This document shows, piece by piece, positions 50,214 to 58,105 of a stretch of 64,000 bases of DNA. The first letter of the stretch is position 1. The number at the start of each line of letters is the position of its first letter. Below the pieces are notes generated by a model, which ran no database searches, was not told where the DNA came from, and saw nothing but the letters and a program-made list of their open reading frames with translations. The position numbers and the translations under genes were made by a program. The DNA lies in NCBI RefSeq assembly GCF_023703795.1, contig NZ_CP098518.1, positions 1,922,001 through 1,986,000 of the forward strand, given 5' to 3'. The DNA comes from Haloplanus sp. HW8-1 (GTDB taxonomy: Archaea > Halobacteriota > Halobacteria > Halobacteriales > Haloferacaceae).

Positions 50214-50809
50214 TCGTCCGCACCGGCGCGCCACAGCGCGCGATACACCGTCCAGCGGTCGTGGCCGGTCCGATCCGAAACGGACCGAACGGAGCCGATA
50301 TACCGCCGATACGCGGTGGGGCTGATCGAGTCCGGATACGACCCGTCGAGTTCGCCCGCCGCGGACAGGGCCGCCCACTCACGTTCCCCGACTGCGACGT
50401 ACTCGTCAGGGCGCGTGTACGCCAGAAAGGCGGAGGCGACGGGTACGTCGACGCCCGTGAGCGACATCAACCGCCGGAGTTTCTCGTCGAGCGAATCGGC
50501 CGTCGCCGCCCCCTGAATGGCGTCGACCATCGCCTCGTAGTCGTTGTCGAGGAAGCGTTCCTCGGCCTCCCGTCGCTCCGTATCCGAGACGGTCCCGCGC
50601 CGGTAGTACCACTGGACGACCCACTCGGCGTCGCGGCGGCCGAAGTCGCCCTCGGCGAACGCGCGCGGAAGCGTCTCGGTGTGTTCTCGCTCCACCAGAT
50701 CGAACGGTTCGCGCTCCTCGTACTCGTCCGCGAGGGCCGCAATCCGCTCGTGGGTGAGGTCGATTGTGGTTTCGTTTCCACCGTCAGTTCGTGCTCCGTA
50801 ACCGGTCAT
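50210..50809 (-). CDS. Helix-hairpin-helix-like haloarchaeal protein, unknown function
   Basis: The 199-residue helical protein has an N-terminal HERIAALADEYEEREPFDLV, an Arg/Trp-rich middle (GRRDAEWVVQWYYRRGTVSD) and a SLTGVDVPVASAFLAYTRPD segment. The last resembles the HhH core of DNA glycosylase-like or related small folds (patterns like GVGVPVASAxLxxxxPxxY). The catalytic Lys/Asp of true glycosylases is not clear, so function is unknown. Start at the ATG 50809; a GTG two codons upstream is possible. Convergent with the binding-protein gene (four-base overlap). Confidence 0.7.
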   Translation of the reverse strand: MTGYGARTDGGNETTIDLTHERIAALADEYEEREPFDLVEREHTETLPRAFAEGDFGRRDAEWVVQWYYRRGTVSDTERREAEERFLDNDYEAMVDAIQGAATADSLDEKLRRLMSLTGVDVPVASAFLAYTRPDEYVAVGEREWAALSAAGELDGSYPDSISPTAYRRYIGSVRSVSDRTGHDRWTVYRALWRAGADD

Positions 50810-50922
50810 ACACACTCGTTCACCCCCCCGACGGGTGAACGTTTTCCCACGGGGTCATTTGCCTGAAACGCCACTTTAAGAGCCCGATGGCGGGGTTTCC
50901 CACGGTACCGGATGACAACATT

Positions 50923-50936
50923 GATGGTCCACCATC
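50923..50936. promoter_or_regulatory. Inverted repeat in the fdhA upstream region
   Basis: gatggt-cc-accatc is a perfect six-base inverted repeat ending 16 bases before the ATG. Two direct copies of tttcccacgg (50843-50852 and 50896-50905) and a TATA-like actttaag (50873-50880) lie upstream. These suggest regulated transcription with a short leader. Confidence 0.5.
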
Positions 50937-50952
50937 CTGATTTTTACGTATA

Positions 50953-53079
50953 ATGTCATCCGAATCAAGCGGTGAATCGGACGGGGCGACCAAGACCATC
51001 TGCCCGTACTGTGGGGTGGGCTGTGGCATCAAGATCGCACAGGACGACGACGGGGAGGTCACGTTCCGTCCGTGGGGCGACGCACCGGTCAACGAGGGAA
51101 GCATCTGCATCAAGGGCGGGGCGGCCACCCAGTCGGTCAACCACGAAGACCGGTTGACCGATCCGCTGGTCCGTGGCGAGGACGGCGAATTCCACGAGGC
51201 GACGTGGGACGAGGCCTACGATCTGATCGTCGACGAGATGGAGCACATCCGCGACGACTACAGCGCCCAGGCCATGGGCTTCTATGGCTGTTCGAAGGCG
51301 ATGAACGAGGAGAACTACCTCATCCAGAAACTCGCCCGCCGTTACGGCACCAACAGCGTGGACACGTGTACGCGGATGTGCCACTCCTCGACGGTGTACG
51401 CGCTCAAAAACAGCCTCGGCGAGGGCGCGATGACCAACAGCATGGAGGACTTAGAGGAGGCAGCCGACGTGTTCTGGATTCAGGGTGCCAACCCCGGCGA
51501 GCAACACCCAATCGCCAACAGCCAGTACTTCCGGCAGGCCGTTCTGGAAGGTGCGACGGTCATCCAGGTGGATCCCCACGCCAACAAGACGACGCGGTCG
51601 TTCGAGATCGACGAGACCGACCGGCATATGCACCTCCAGCTCGAACCCGGGACGGACATTCCCCTGCTCAACGTCGTCATCAAGACGATCCTCGAAAACG
51701 ACTGGATCGACGAGGAGTTCATCGCGGAGCGCACCGAGGGCTTCGAGCACCTCCAAGAGACCTTGGAGGACTTCGACAAGGAGGCGGCCGCCGAAGAGTG
51801 TGGCGTCCCCCTCGAGGACATCGAACTCGCCGCCGAGAAGTACGCGATGGCGAACAACGCCGCCATCTTCACCGGCATGGGGATGAGCCAGCACACCTGC
51901 GGCGTCGACAACGTCCAAAACGAGATCAACCTCGCCTTGATCACCGGCAACCTCGGCCGTCCGGGAACCGGTGTCAACCCGCTCCGTGGCCAGAACAACG
52001 TTCAGGGTGCCTCGGACGTCGGGGCGATGCCGAACGTCCTCCCCGGGTACCGGGACGTCTCCGACCCCGAGGTCCGAGCCGACGTCGAGGAGGTTTGGGA
52101 CTTCGAGATTCCGTCCGAACCCGGGCTGACGAACGTCGAACTCTCCCATGAGATCGGTAAGACGGTTCACGGCCTCTACATCATGGGTGAGAACCCCGTG
52201 ATGAGCGAACCCGACACCAACGAGGTCGAGAAGCGCCTCGAAGAACTCGACTTCATGGTGGTCCAAGACATCTACAAGACCGAGACTGCCGAGTACGCCG
52301 ACGTGATCCTGCCGGCCACCTCGTGGGCGGAACGCGACGGCACGGTCGTCAACACCGACCGCCGCACCCAGCGGATGCGCGGCGTCGAGAAGGTCCACCC
52401 GAACACGAAAGACGACCTCGAGATCCTGTGTGACGTCGGCAGCCGCCTGTTCGGCGACGGCAGTTTCGACTTCGACGGTCCCGAAGAAGTCTTCGAAGAA
52501 CTCCGGCAGGTCGCACCCATCTTCCACGGCATGACCTACGATGTCCTCGGCGAGGAGGGCGTCCACTGGCCCTGTTACGAGCCCGGCGACGAGGGCGACC
52601 CGTTCCTCTACGAGGACGGATTCACTACCGAGAGCGGTAACGGCCAGATCGAGGGCGTCCGCCACCAGCCGCCGAAGGAGACTCCCGACGAGGAGTACCC
52701 GCTGATCCTCACCACGGGCCGGATCATCGAACACTACAACACGGGGACGATGAGCCGCCGTTCCGAGACGCTCAACCGCGTCGAACCCGAGAACTTCGTC
52801 GACGTCCACCCGAACGACGCCGACCACTACGGGATCGAGGACGGCGACTACGTGACGCTCAAATCCCGGCGCGGCGAAATCGAGGTGGAAGCCCGCGTCA
52901 CCGAGGACATCAAGGAGGGAACCGTCTGGACGACGCCACACTTCGCGGACGCCGCGGGGAACCGCCTCACGAACGACGTCCTCGACGAGCGCGCAAAGAT
53001 CCCCGAGTACAAGGCCGCAGCCGCCGAAATAGAGGTCACTGTCGATACGGACGACGCCGACGCCCCGGCCGACGACTAA
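50953..53079 (+). CDS. fdhA: Formate dehydrogenase alpha subunit, molybdopterin oxidoreductase
   Basis: The 708-residue protein has one N-terminal [4Fe-4S] motif CPYCGVGCGIKIAQ near residue 17 and the molybdopterin domains. The active-site region is NSVDTCTRMCHSSTVYALKN, with Cys in the Sec/Cys position, followed by WIQGANPGEQHPIANSQYF and MGMSQHTCGVDNVQNEINLA. The C-terminal binding domain ends ILTTGRIIEHYNTGTMSRRS. This is the FdhA/FdhF pattern. It lacks a Tat signal, so it is cytoplasmic, and has no beta, gamma or FdhD gene beside it. Electrons would go to an unlinked ferredoxin or NAD(P) module. Confidence 0.93.
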   Translation: MSSESSGESDGATKTICPYCGVGCGIKIAQDDDGEVTFRPWGDAPVNEGSICIKGGAATQSVNHEDRLTDPLVRGEDGEFHEATWDEAYDLIVDEMEHIRDDYSAQAMGFYGCSKAMNEENYLIQKLARRYGTNSVDTCTRMCHSSTVYALKNSLGEGAMTNSMEDLEEAADVFWIQGANPGEQHPIANSQYFRQAVLEGATVIQVDPHANKTTRSFEIDETDRHMHLQLEPGTDIPLLNVVIKTILENDWIDEEFIAERTEGFEHLQETLEDFDKEAAAEECGVPLEDIELAAEKYAMANNAAIFTGMGMSQHTCGVDNVQNEINLALITGNLGRPGTGVNPLRGQNNVQGASDVGAMPNVLPGYRDVSDPEVRADVEEVWDFEIPSEPGLTNVELSHEIGKTVHGLYIMGENPVMSEPDTNEVEKRLEELDFMVVQDIYKTETAEYADVILPATSWAERDGTVVNTDRRTQRMRGVEKVHPNTKDDLEILCDVGSRLFGDGSFDFDGPEEVFEELRQVAPIFHGMTYDVLGEEGVHWPCYEPGDEGDPFLYEDGFTTESGNGQIEGVRHQPPKETPDEEYPLILTTGRIIEHYNTGTMSRRSETLNRVEPENFVDVHPNDADHYGIEDGDYVTLKSRRGEIEVEARVTEDIKEGTVWTTPHFADAAGNRLTNDVLDERAKIPEYKAAAAEIEVTVDTDDADAPADD

Positions 53080-53849
53080 GTCGGCCGTTCGCCGACGTCC
53101 TCTACCAGCCGAACGTCACAGTCGGAGCAGGTCGCCATCAGAACGCGTTCGGATTCGGTACAGCAGGTCTCGATGGTCTCCGTCTCCCCGGCGTCGAGTT
53201 CGCCGCCACAGAGCGGACAGGTGTCGCGGTACTTTCTGAGGTCACGGAGCGCCGCCACCCGCTCGTCAGGACCGAGCGACGCCCACGACTCATCCCCGCG
53301 TTCCTCGAGGACCGCCGCCGCCGCGGCGTCCGCGAGTAATGCGGATTCGGAGAGCCACCGTCGGAGCCGTTCGTCGACGACGTACGCCGTCTCGCCGACG
53401 TTCGACGCCGTCGGGATTCCGAGCAGCGTCGCCACGTCCTCTTCGCCGACGCCGTCGGCACGTAACCGTTCGATCCGATCGTCCCACGCCGACGCGAACG
53501 GGTCGAGCAGGCGCCCGCCCTCGGGCGTGGCCCGGACGGCCGTCCCGCCGAGGGGTTCGAGCGGCTCGGGGAGGCGAAGTTCCTTCCCGAACAGTCCGAG
53601 GAGCCACGGCGGGAGATAGCGAACGGTGAACGCCGGCGTTCCGGGTACGAGATAGCCCCGGAAGTAGATCACACCGAGGGCACCCACCAGCACGACGGCC
53701 CCGCCGGCGACCCCGACCACCGTCGTGACGGCCGCGGCGATGATGGCTGCGATGACGACGTTCACGACCGTACAGGGGAGACACCGGTTTTCACCCGTGT
53801 ATTCCGGACGTCGCAGGCGATCACCGACCGCAGCGAGTGGGTTACGCAT
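53076..53849 (-). CDS. Haloarchaeal membrane protein with N-terminal CxxC and C-terminal zinc ribbon
   Basis: The 257-residue protein starts MRNPLAAVGDRLRRPEYTGE, then has NRCLPCTVVNVVIAAIIAAA. Two membrane helices at about residues 30-75 follow, then a soluble domain (TAYVVDERLRRWLSESALLA) and a terminal zinc ribbon (CPLCGGELD, ETCCTES, CSDCDVR). Both cysteine clusters could bind metal or take part in redox chemistry. Family function unknown. It overlaps the fdhA stop convergently. The start is at 53849; further upstream codons are Arg/Ser-rich and unlike the family style. Confidence 0.72.
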   Translation of the reverse strand: MRNPLAAVGDRLRRPEYTGENRCLPCTVVNVVIAAIIAAAVTTVVGVAGGAVVLVGALGVIYFRGYLVPGTPAFTVRYLPPWLLGLFGKELRLPEPLEPLGGTAVRATPEGGRLLDPFASAWDDRIERLRADGVGEEDVATLLGIPTASNVGETAYVVDERLRRWLSESALLADAAAAAVLEERGDESWASLGPDERVAALRDLRKYRDTCPLCGGELDAGETETIETCCTESERVLMATCSDCDVRLVEDVGERPT

Positions 53850-53898
53850 CGCCGTCGGGTAGGGTATACTCCTCGAAAAAGGCTGTGTGCGAGGGCGG

Positions 53899-54537
53899 CT
53901 ACTCGTCGCCGTTGTGCCGCAGTGCGCCGTACGCACCCGCACCGATCGCGGTCAGCGCCGCACCGACGCCGAAGCCGGGGCCGCCGCCGTTGGTCTCTCC
54001 ATCGCCACCGTCACCGCCGTCGCCGCCGTCGCCGCCGTCGCCGCCGTCGCCGCCGTCGCCCATCGGCGTGTCAGTCGCCGTGGCGGTCCCGCCACCGCCG
54101 TCGCCGCCGTCACCCATGTCGCCGCCGGTGACGTCGAACTCGCCCCCTTCGCCCATGTGCTCCTCGCAGAAGTACTCCGACAGGCTGGCGGTCGCCTGGA
54201 AGTTCACGGTTCGGGTCCGCCCCGTCTCGAACACGTACTCACCCCGTCTGACGACACCGTCTTCGGACGTGATCACGAGGTTGTGTCGTGCCGGCAGTCC
54301 CTCGCTCTCGGGGTTGTAACTGTTGGTCCACTGGATAGCGTACCGGTTGCCCGCTTCGACTTCCAGCGTCGGGTTGGTCGTCCCCGCGATGCTCGATGGA
54401 GCACGGCCGACGAAGCCTTCTTGGGTCAGTTCGAGTTCGAACGTCGTCTCGACCTGTGCCGTCGCCGATCCCACCGCCCCGGCCAATCCCGCGGTCGTTG
54501 CTGCAGCGCCGATCAGGAACATTCTTCGCGTCGCCAT
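53899..54537 (-). CDS. Secreted cupredoxin-like protein with PGF-CTERM anchor
   Basis: The 212-residue protein starts MATRRMFLIGAAATTAGLAG, a Tat-type leader. A cupredoxin-like beta barrel of about 105 residues follows with candidate copper ligands in LPARHNLVITSEDG and SEYFCEEHMGEGGEF (His, Cys, His, Met). Then come a GDGGDGG low-complexity linker and a GPGFGVGAALTAIGAG PGF-CTERM helix with terminal basic residues for archaeosortase anchoring. It lies directly downstream of the PQQ dehydrogenase on the same strand with a 116-base gap, so it could accept electrons from it. Ligand assignment is from pattern only. Confidence 0.8.
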   Translation of the reverse strand: MATRRMFLIGAAATTAGLAGAVGSATAQVETTFELELTQEGFVGRAPSSIAGTTNPTLEVEAGNRYAIQWTNSYNPESEGLPARHNLVITSEDGVVRRGEYVFETGRTRTVNFQATASLSEYFCEEHMGEGGEFDVTGGDMGDGGDGGGGTATATDTPMGDGGDGGDGGDGGDGGDGGDGETNGGGPGFGVGAALTAIGAGAYGALRHNGDE

Positions 54538-54653
54538 GTCCGTCAAGAGAATCCCTCATCAAATAAAATTACGGGAGAACGTTCATGATTTTCACGCTCG
54601 CGGTGGCTAAAAACGGACTACTAGAACGTGAAAAAACGGCGAAATCGGCGGAA

Positions 54654-56381
54654 CTACTCTTCGCTGAGGCCGAAGACGGCGATGGTGGAGCCACGACGGC
54701 CGCCGTGGAGCCAGCCGGAGCCGCCGACTTGGACCGCGACGTACTGCTTGCCCTCGCCGGGGTCGTACCAACTGGACAGTGAGGAGCAGATCGGTGCGCC
54801 GAGCTGGAACTGCCAGAGACGGTCACCGCTCTCGCCGTCGTAGGCGACGAGGTTGCCGTTCTGGGTGCCGGCGAACATGAGGCCGGTCGCGGTCGTGATC
54901 GACCCGCCCCAGAGGTAGTCGCTGGTCGTGTCCGAGGAGATCCAGTCGCGCCAGACACGCTCGCCGCTGACCGGATCGACGGCGACGATGGCGCTGAGGT
55001 TCCCGTTCCAGTTGGACGGCTCGCTGACGTCGGGCCAGTCGTTGAGGCCGCCACCCCAGTAGGTTTGGCCGGCCTCGTACTCCGCCTCTTCCCAGAAGAT
55101 TTCGTGGGGGGCGTTGTTCTGGTTCATATACATCAGTCCCGTCGCGTGGCTGTACGACGGGGGCTGCCAGTCGTTCCCGCCGTGAGCACCGGGCACGAAG
55201 GAGACCCGACGGTCCTCGTCGGTGTGTGGAACCATCTTCCACATGTTGATGTGTTGGGTCGTCTCCTGGGACCGCTCGAGGAGCCGCCCGTTCTCGGCGT
55301 CCATGGTGTAGACCCAGGCGGTCTTGCCGGGGCTGAGGACGACGTCGCGGGTCTCGTCACCCATCTCCATGTCGTTGACACGGATCTTGGTCGCCGAGGA
55401 GTCGTAGTCCCACACGTCGTGGGGGCTCTCGCCGTAGTGCCACTGGATGGAGCCGTCGTCGGCGCTGAGCGTCAGCGTCCCGATGGTGTAGCGGTTCGGA
55501 CCCGGACGGACCGTCCCGTCGAAGTCCGGACCGGGGTTCCCGACCGGCGCGTGGATCATACCGCTGTCGGGGTCGATGGTCGGTGTCATCCACACGGTCC
55601 CGGCACCGTGTTCGTGGGAGTCGCCAGCCCACTCCTCGGGTGGCGTCGTGTTGGTCCGCCACATCTCGTCCCCGCTCTCGGGGTCGAGGGCCGCGACGAA
55701 CCCGGTGACGCCGTACTCGCCGCCGGCGGACCCCGTGATGACCTGTTCGTCGTAGACGACGGGCGCCCACGTGGCGGAGTAGCCGATCTCGTGGTCGCCG
55801 GTCGAGGTGTACCACGCCTCCTCCCCGGTGTAGCGGTCGAGCGCCACGACGCCGGAGTCGAGCGTCGTCATGTAGACCTTGTCGCCGTAGACGGCGAACC
55901 CACGGTTGTTCGCGTCACAGCAGAGCAGGAGGCCCTGCGGGTTCGCGTACGTGTAACTCCAGAGGGTCTCGCCGGTTCTGGCGTTGATGGCCTTCGCGTG
56001 GTTCGGCCCGTTGGTCTGGTACATGACCGGCGGATCGCCCGGAACGACGATCGGAACCCCCTCCATGCTGGAGGCGACGCCGCTCTGTACCATATACTCC
56101 ATCTCGAGGTCGTCGACGTTGTCCGGCGTGATGACGTCGGCCGACGTGTAGCGCTGTTGCTGGTAGTTCCCCCCGTACATCAGCCAGCTCGTCGGATCGT
56201 CGACCGCCGAGCTGTCGAGCATCTCCTGGGTGACGTCTTTCTGGGGGATCTGCTCGACGTTGAACTGGTGGGTGATCGACTCGTCGGGTAGGTTCGTCAG
56301 CGTGTACCCGTCTTCGACCGCCACCATCTCGATGTTCTGTGCCGCCTGTGCCGCCTTGTCTACTTCGTGAGTGCTAGCCAT
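54654..56381 (-). CDS. PQQ-dependent alcohol dehydrogenase with lanthanide-type Asp-Tyr-Asp motif
   Basis: The 575-residue protein is an eight-bladed beta propeller with tryptophan-docking motifs (ARTGETLW, RYTGEEAW, PESGDEMW, PVSGERVW and others). It has the vicinal disulfide Cys154-Cys155 (LLCCDANNRG) that covers PQQ. Metal-site residues are Glu222 in GGEYGVTG, Asn282 in VGNPGP, catalytic Asp325 and Asp327 in PHDVWDYDSS. An Asp two residues after the catalytic Asp is the mark of rare-earth enzymes (XoxF, PedH); calcium enzymes have Ala or Ser there. It starts MASTHEVDKAAQ with no signal peptide, three bases after the stop of a Tat-signal protein. It is probably a methanol or short-alcohol dehydrogenase; the substrate is not proven. 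Confidence 0.9.
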   Translation of the reverse strand: MASTHEVDKAAQAAQNIEMVAVEDGYTLTNLPDESITHQFNVEQIPQKDVTQEMLDSSAVDDPTSWLMYGGNYQQQRYTSADVITPDNVDDLEMEYMVQSGVASSMEGVPIVVPGDPPVMYQTNGPNHAKAINARTGETLWSYTYANPQGLLLCCDANNRGFAVYGDKVYMTTLDSGVVALDRYTGEEAWYTSTGDHEIGYSATWAPVVYDEQVITGSAGGEYGVTGFVAALDPESGDEMWRTNTTPPEEWAGDSHEHGAGTVWMTPTIDPDSGMIHAPVGNPGPDFDGTVRPGPNRYTIGTLTLSADDGSIQWHYGESPHDVWDYDSSATKIRVNDMEMGDETRDVVLSPGKTAWVYTMDAENGRLLERSQETTQHINMWKMVPHTDEDRRVSFVPGAHGGNDWQPPSYSHATGLMYMNQNNAPHEIFWEEAEYEAGQTYWGGGLNDWPDVSEPSNWNGNLSAIVAVDPVSGERVWRDWISSDTTSDYLWGGSITTATGLMFAGTQNGNLVAYDGESGDRLWQFQLGAPICSSLSSWYDPGEGKQYVAVQVGGSGWLHGGRRGSTIAVFGLSEE

Positions 56382-56384
56382 GCG

Positions 56385-57302
56385 TTACGCACCTCCCGTG
56401 CGCGGGGCGCGCATTTCGTCCGTGATGCGCATCACGTCGTTCGTCAGGTCCTCCTGTCCGACGACCATCATCGCCGCGCCGGCGGACAGCGCAGCGGTGA
56501 GCTGTGCGTCGCCGAGTTCCCGAGCGCCGGCGAGGTCCTCGGCGGCGTTGGCCAACAGATGTAGTCCGGCGTACATCTGCTTGAGGTCCCCGTAGTTGTT
56601 GTCGAGGATGGTCTCCGTCAGGAGCACCTCGTTCTGCCAGAGATACGTATCCAGATAGTCCGTCCACAGCAGGACGCCGGCCGCCGCTCGCTGGTGGAGC
56701 GGGGCGACGTTCGCCGGATCGAACCCCTCGACGCCGGCCGGAATGTCCTTCGTCGGCACCCACATGGCCAGTCGTTCCTTGTTGTTGACGACGTTGACCA
56801 TCGTCGACGTCAGTTCCGCTTCGGTGTACCCGATTTCGAGGAGCGCCGACGCGAGCGGTGCCGTGTTGATGAGTTCGCGTGCCGTGGCACCGATATGCTC
56901 GGGTGTGAACGCCGGCAGGTTCTCTTCGACGCTCTCGAAGAAGCCGACCTCGACGAGATGCTCGTGGATCGCCCAGCCGGGTTCGGCGAGCTCCTGATAC
57001 GCCGTACTGTCCTCGGCCGGGACGCCCATCGCACGGAGTTCGTCCAGTTGTGCGATCTGTTCTTCGAGGCCTGCGAGTTCACTGCTCAGGAGACCCGCGT
57101 CCAGCTCTCCGGTCAGGTCGTCGCTGATGGCCTCGCCCATCGCGGCGAGTTCCCCCGCCGTCTCCCCTTCTACTTCTCCCCTGAGTTCGCTCAGGGTGAA
57201 CTCACTACCTGCTGCCACTGCGCCGGTCAACCCGACGACCTTGAGGAACTGACGCCGGTCCTCTCGGTCGATCTGGGGCATTCCGTTTACATGTTGCGAC
57301 AT
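56385..57302 (-). CDS. Tat-signal helical partner protein of the PQQ dehydrogenase
   Basis: The 305-residue protein starts MSQHVNGMPQIDREDRRQFL and continues KVVGLTGAVAAGS, a twin-arginine leader. The mature part is almost wholly helical with a charged coiled region near residues 60-95 (LSSELAGLEEQIAQLDELRA), then LINTAPLASALLEIGY and AGVLLWTDYLDTYLWQNEVL. No known domain is recognised. It lies upstream of, and three bases from, the signal-less PQQ dehydrogenase in the same operon. That suggests it exports or holds the enzyme as a complex through the Tat pore, like the signal-bearing subunits of gluconate 2-dehydrogenase and similar oxidoreductases. Confidence 0.75.
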   Translation of the reverse strand: MSQHVNGMPQIDREDRRQFLKVVGLTGAVAAGSEFTLSELRGEVEGETAGELAAMGEAISDDLTGELDAGLLSSELAGLEEQIAQLDELRAMGVPAEDSTAYQELAEPGWAIHEHLVEVGFFESVEENLPAFTPEHIGATARELINTAPLASALLEIGYTEAELTSTMVNVVNNKERLAMWVPTKDIPAGVEGFDPANVAPLHQRAAAGVLLWTDYLDTYLWQNEVLLTETILDNNYGDLKQMYAGLHLLANAAEDLAGARELGDAQLTAALSAGAAMMVVGQEDLTNDVMRITDEMRAPRTGGA

Positions 57303-57329
57303 GCCATACCACTCCGTACATAGGGTAGG

Positions 57330-57420
57330 AGTTGTCTATATTTAACTTTGTGATATATTTCATTATTTAGAAGGTAAATTAAACAATATTAATAATTATT
57401 TTTAATGAGAGATGCCACGG
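57330..57420. promoter_or_regulatory. Very AT-rich 90-base control region of the PQQ operon
   Basis: A run with roughly 80 percent A+T (atatttaacttt, gatatatttcattattt, aataattatttttaat) stands out from the G+C-rich surroundings. A minus-strand TATA-type box lies about 35-45 bases before the Tat-protein ATG. The rest may bind a regulator or nucleoid protein. With flanks to 57466 there is no gene. Confidence 0.5.
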
Positions 57421-57466
57421 CCGCGGGGGTGAGGCCATCTATCCGTCGTTACCGAATTTGTTCGGG

Positions 57467-57997
57467 TTATCGAACGGTAAGGTGGCCGATCATGTCGTTG
57501 TTCACGTGCAAGATGCAGACGTACGTGTAGTCACCCGTGGTGTCGAACGTGTGCGTGTACGTTGCCCCCTGCGGGTTGATCCCCTGGGGGTTCCCCTCTG
57601 GATGGCTGCCGAACGGTTCCGCTCCTTCGGGGAGCGAGACGTCCGAGTGGTGTGACGGATGAGCACAGATGTTGTGGCCTCCCGATTTGAACTCCCATCT
57701 GACCGTATCACCCGCAGATATACGAACCCGTTCCGGGACGTAGTCGAAGTAACTCCCATCCGGACCGACTTCGATAACGGCGTCCGCCTCCTCTGTGGGA
57801 GTCGACGTGGGGGTCGTCGTCGCCGTGGCTGTCGCCGTCGGCTCCGGCGTGTCGGTCGCCGTCGCCTCCCCACCGTCGCCGCCGTCACCGCCACCGCTAC
57901 CGCCGGAACAGCCGGCGAATCCGGCGAGAACGGCACTACTGAAGGTGGCTGCGAACTTCCGTCGCGACAGGAACTCCTTTGGCTGTTTTGAGACCAT
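57467..57997 (-). CDS. Halocyanin-like blue copper lipoprotein
   Basis: The 176-residue protein starts MVSKQPKEFLSRRKFAATFS and ends its leader at FAGC, a Tat lipobox signal. After a Ser/Thr/Pro-rich linker comes a plastocyanin fold with copper ligands His in KSGGHNICAHPS and Cys, His, Met in YTYVCILHVNNDMIGHLTV. It would carry electrons on the outer face of the membrane. A TATA-like ggtttattag lies 20-30 bases before the ATG. It sits upstream of the PQQ operon on the same strand and could be its electron acceptor. The in-frame extension upstream of this ATG is discarded. Confidence 0.9.
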   Translation of the reverse strand: MVSKQPKEFLSRRKFAATFSSAVLAGFAGCSGGSGGGDGGDGGEATATDTPEPTATATATTTPTSTPTEEADAVIEVGPDGSYFDYVPERVRISAGDTVRWEFKSGGHNICAHPSHHSDVSLPEGAEPFGSHPEGNPQGINPQGATYTHTFDTTGDYTYVCILHVNNDMIGHLTVR

Positions 57998-58105
57998 CGA
58001 ATCGAAGTTCGGTTTGCATCTAATAAACCTGATGAAGTCCCGGCAGTCACTCCCACACACGACCGACCGTGTTCGCGACGTCACCCGTTCGCCTGCAGTT
58101 TATAT

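Noticed and set aside
51451-52941. Minus-strand frame of 496 codons opposite fdhA
   Set aside because: A composition shadow of the formate dehydrogenase gene with no recognisable domain.
54000-54120. ccgccgtcg repeats as a possible CRISPR or satellite array
   Set aside because: They are the in-frame Gly-Asp-Gly linker codons of the cupredoxin gene, with no spacers.
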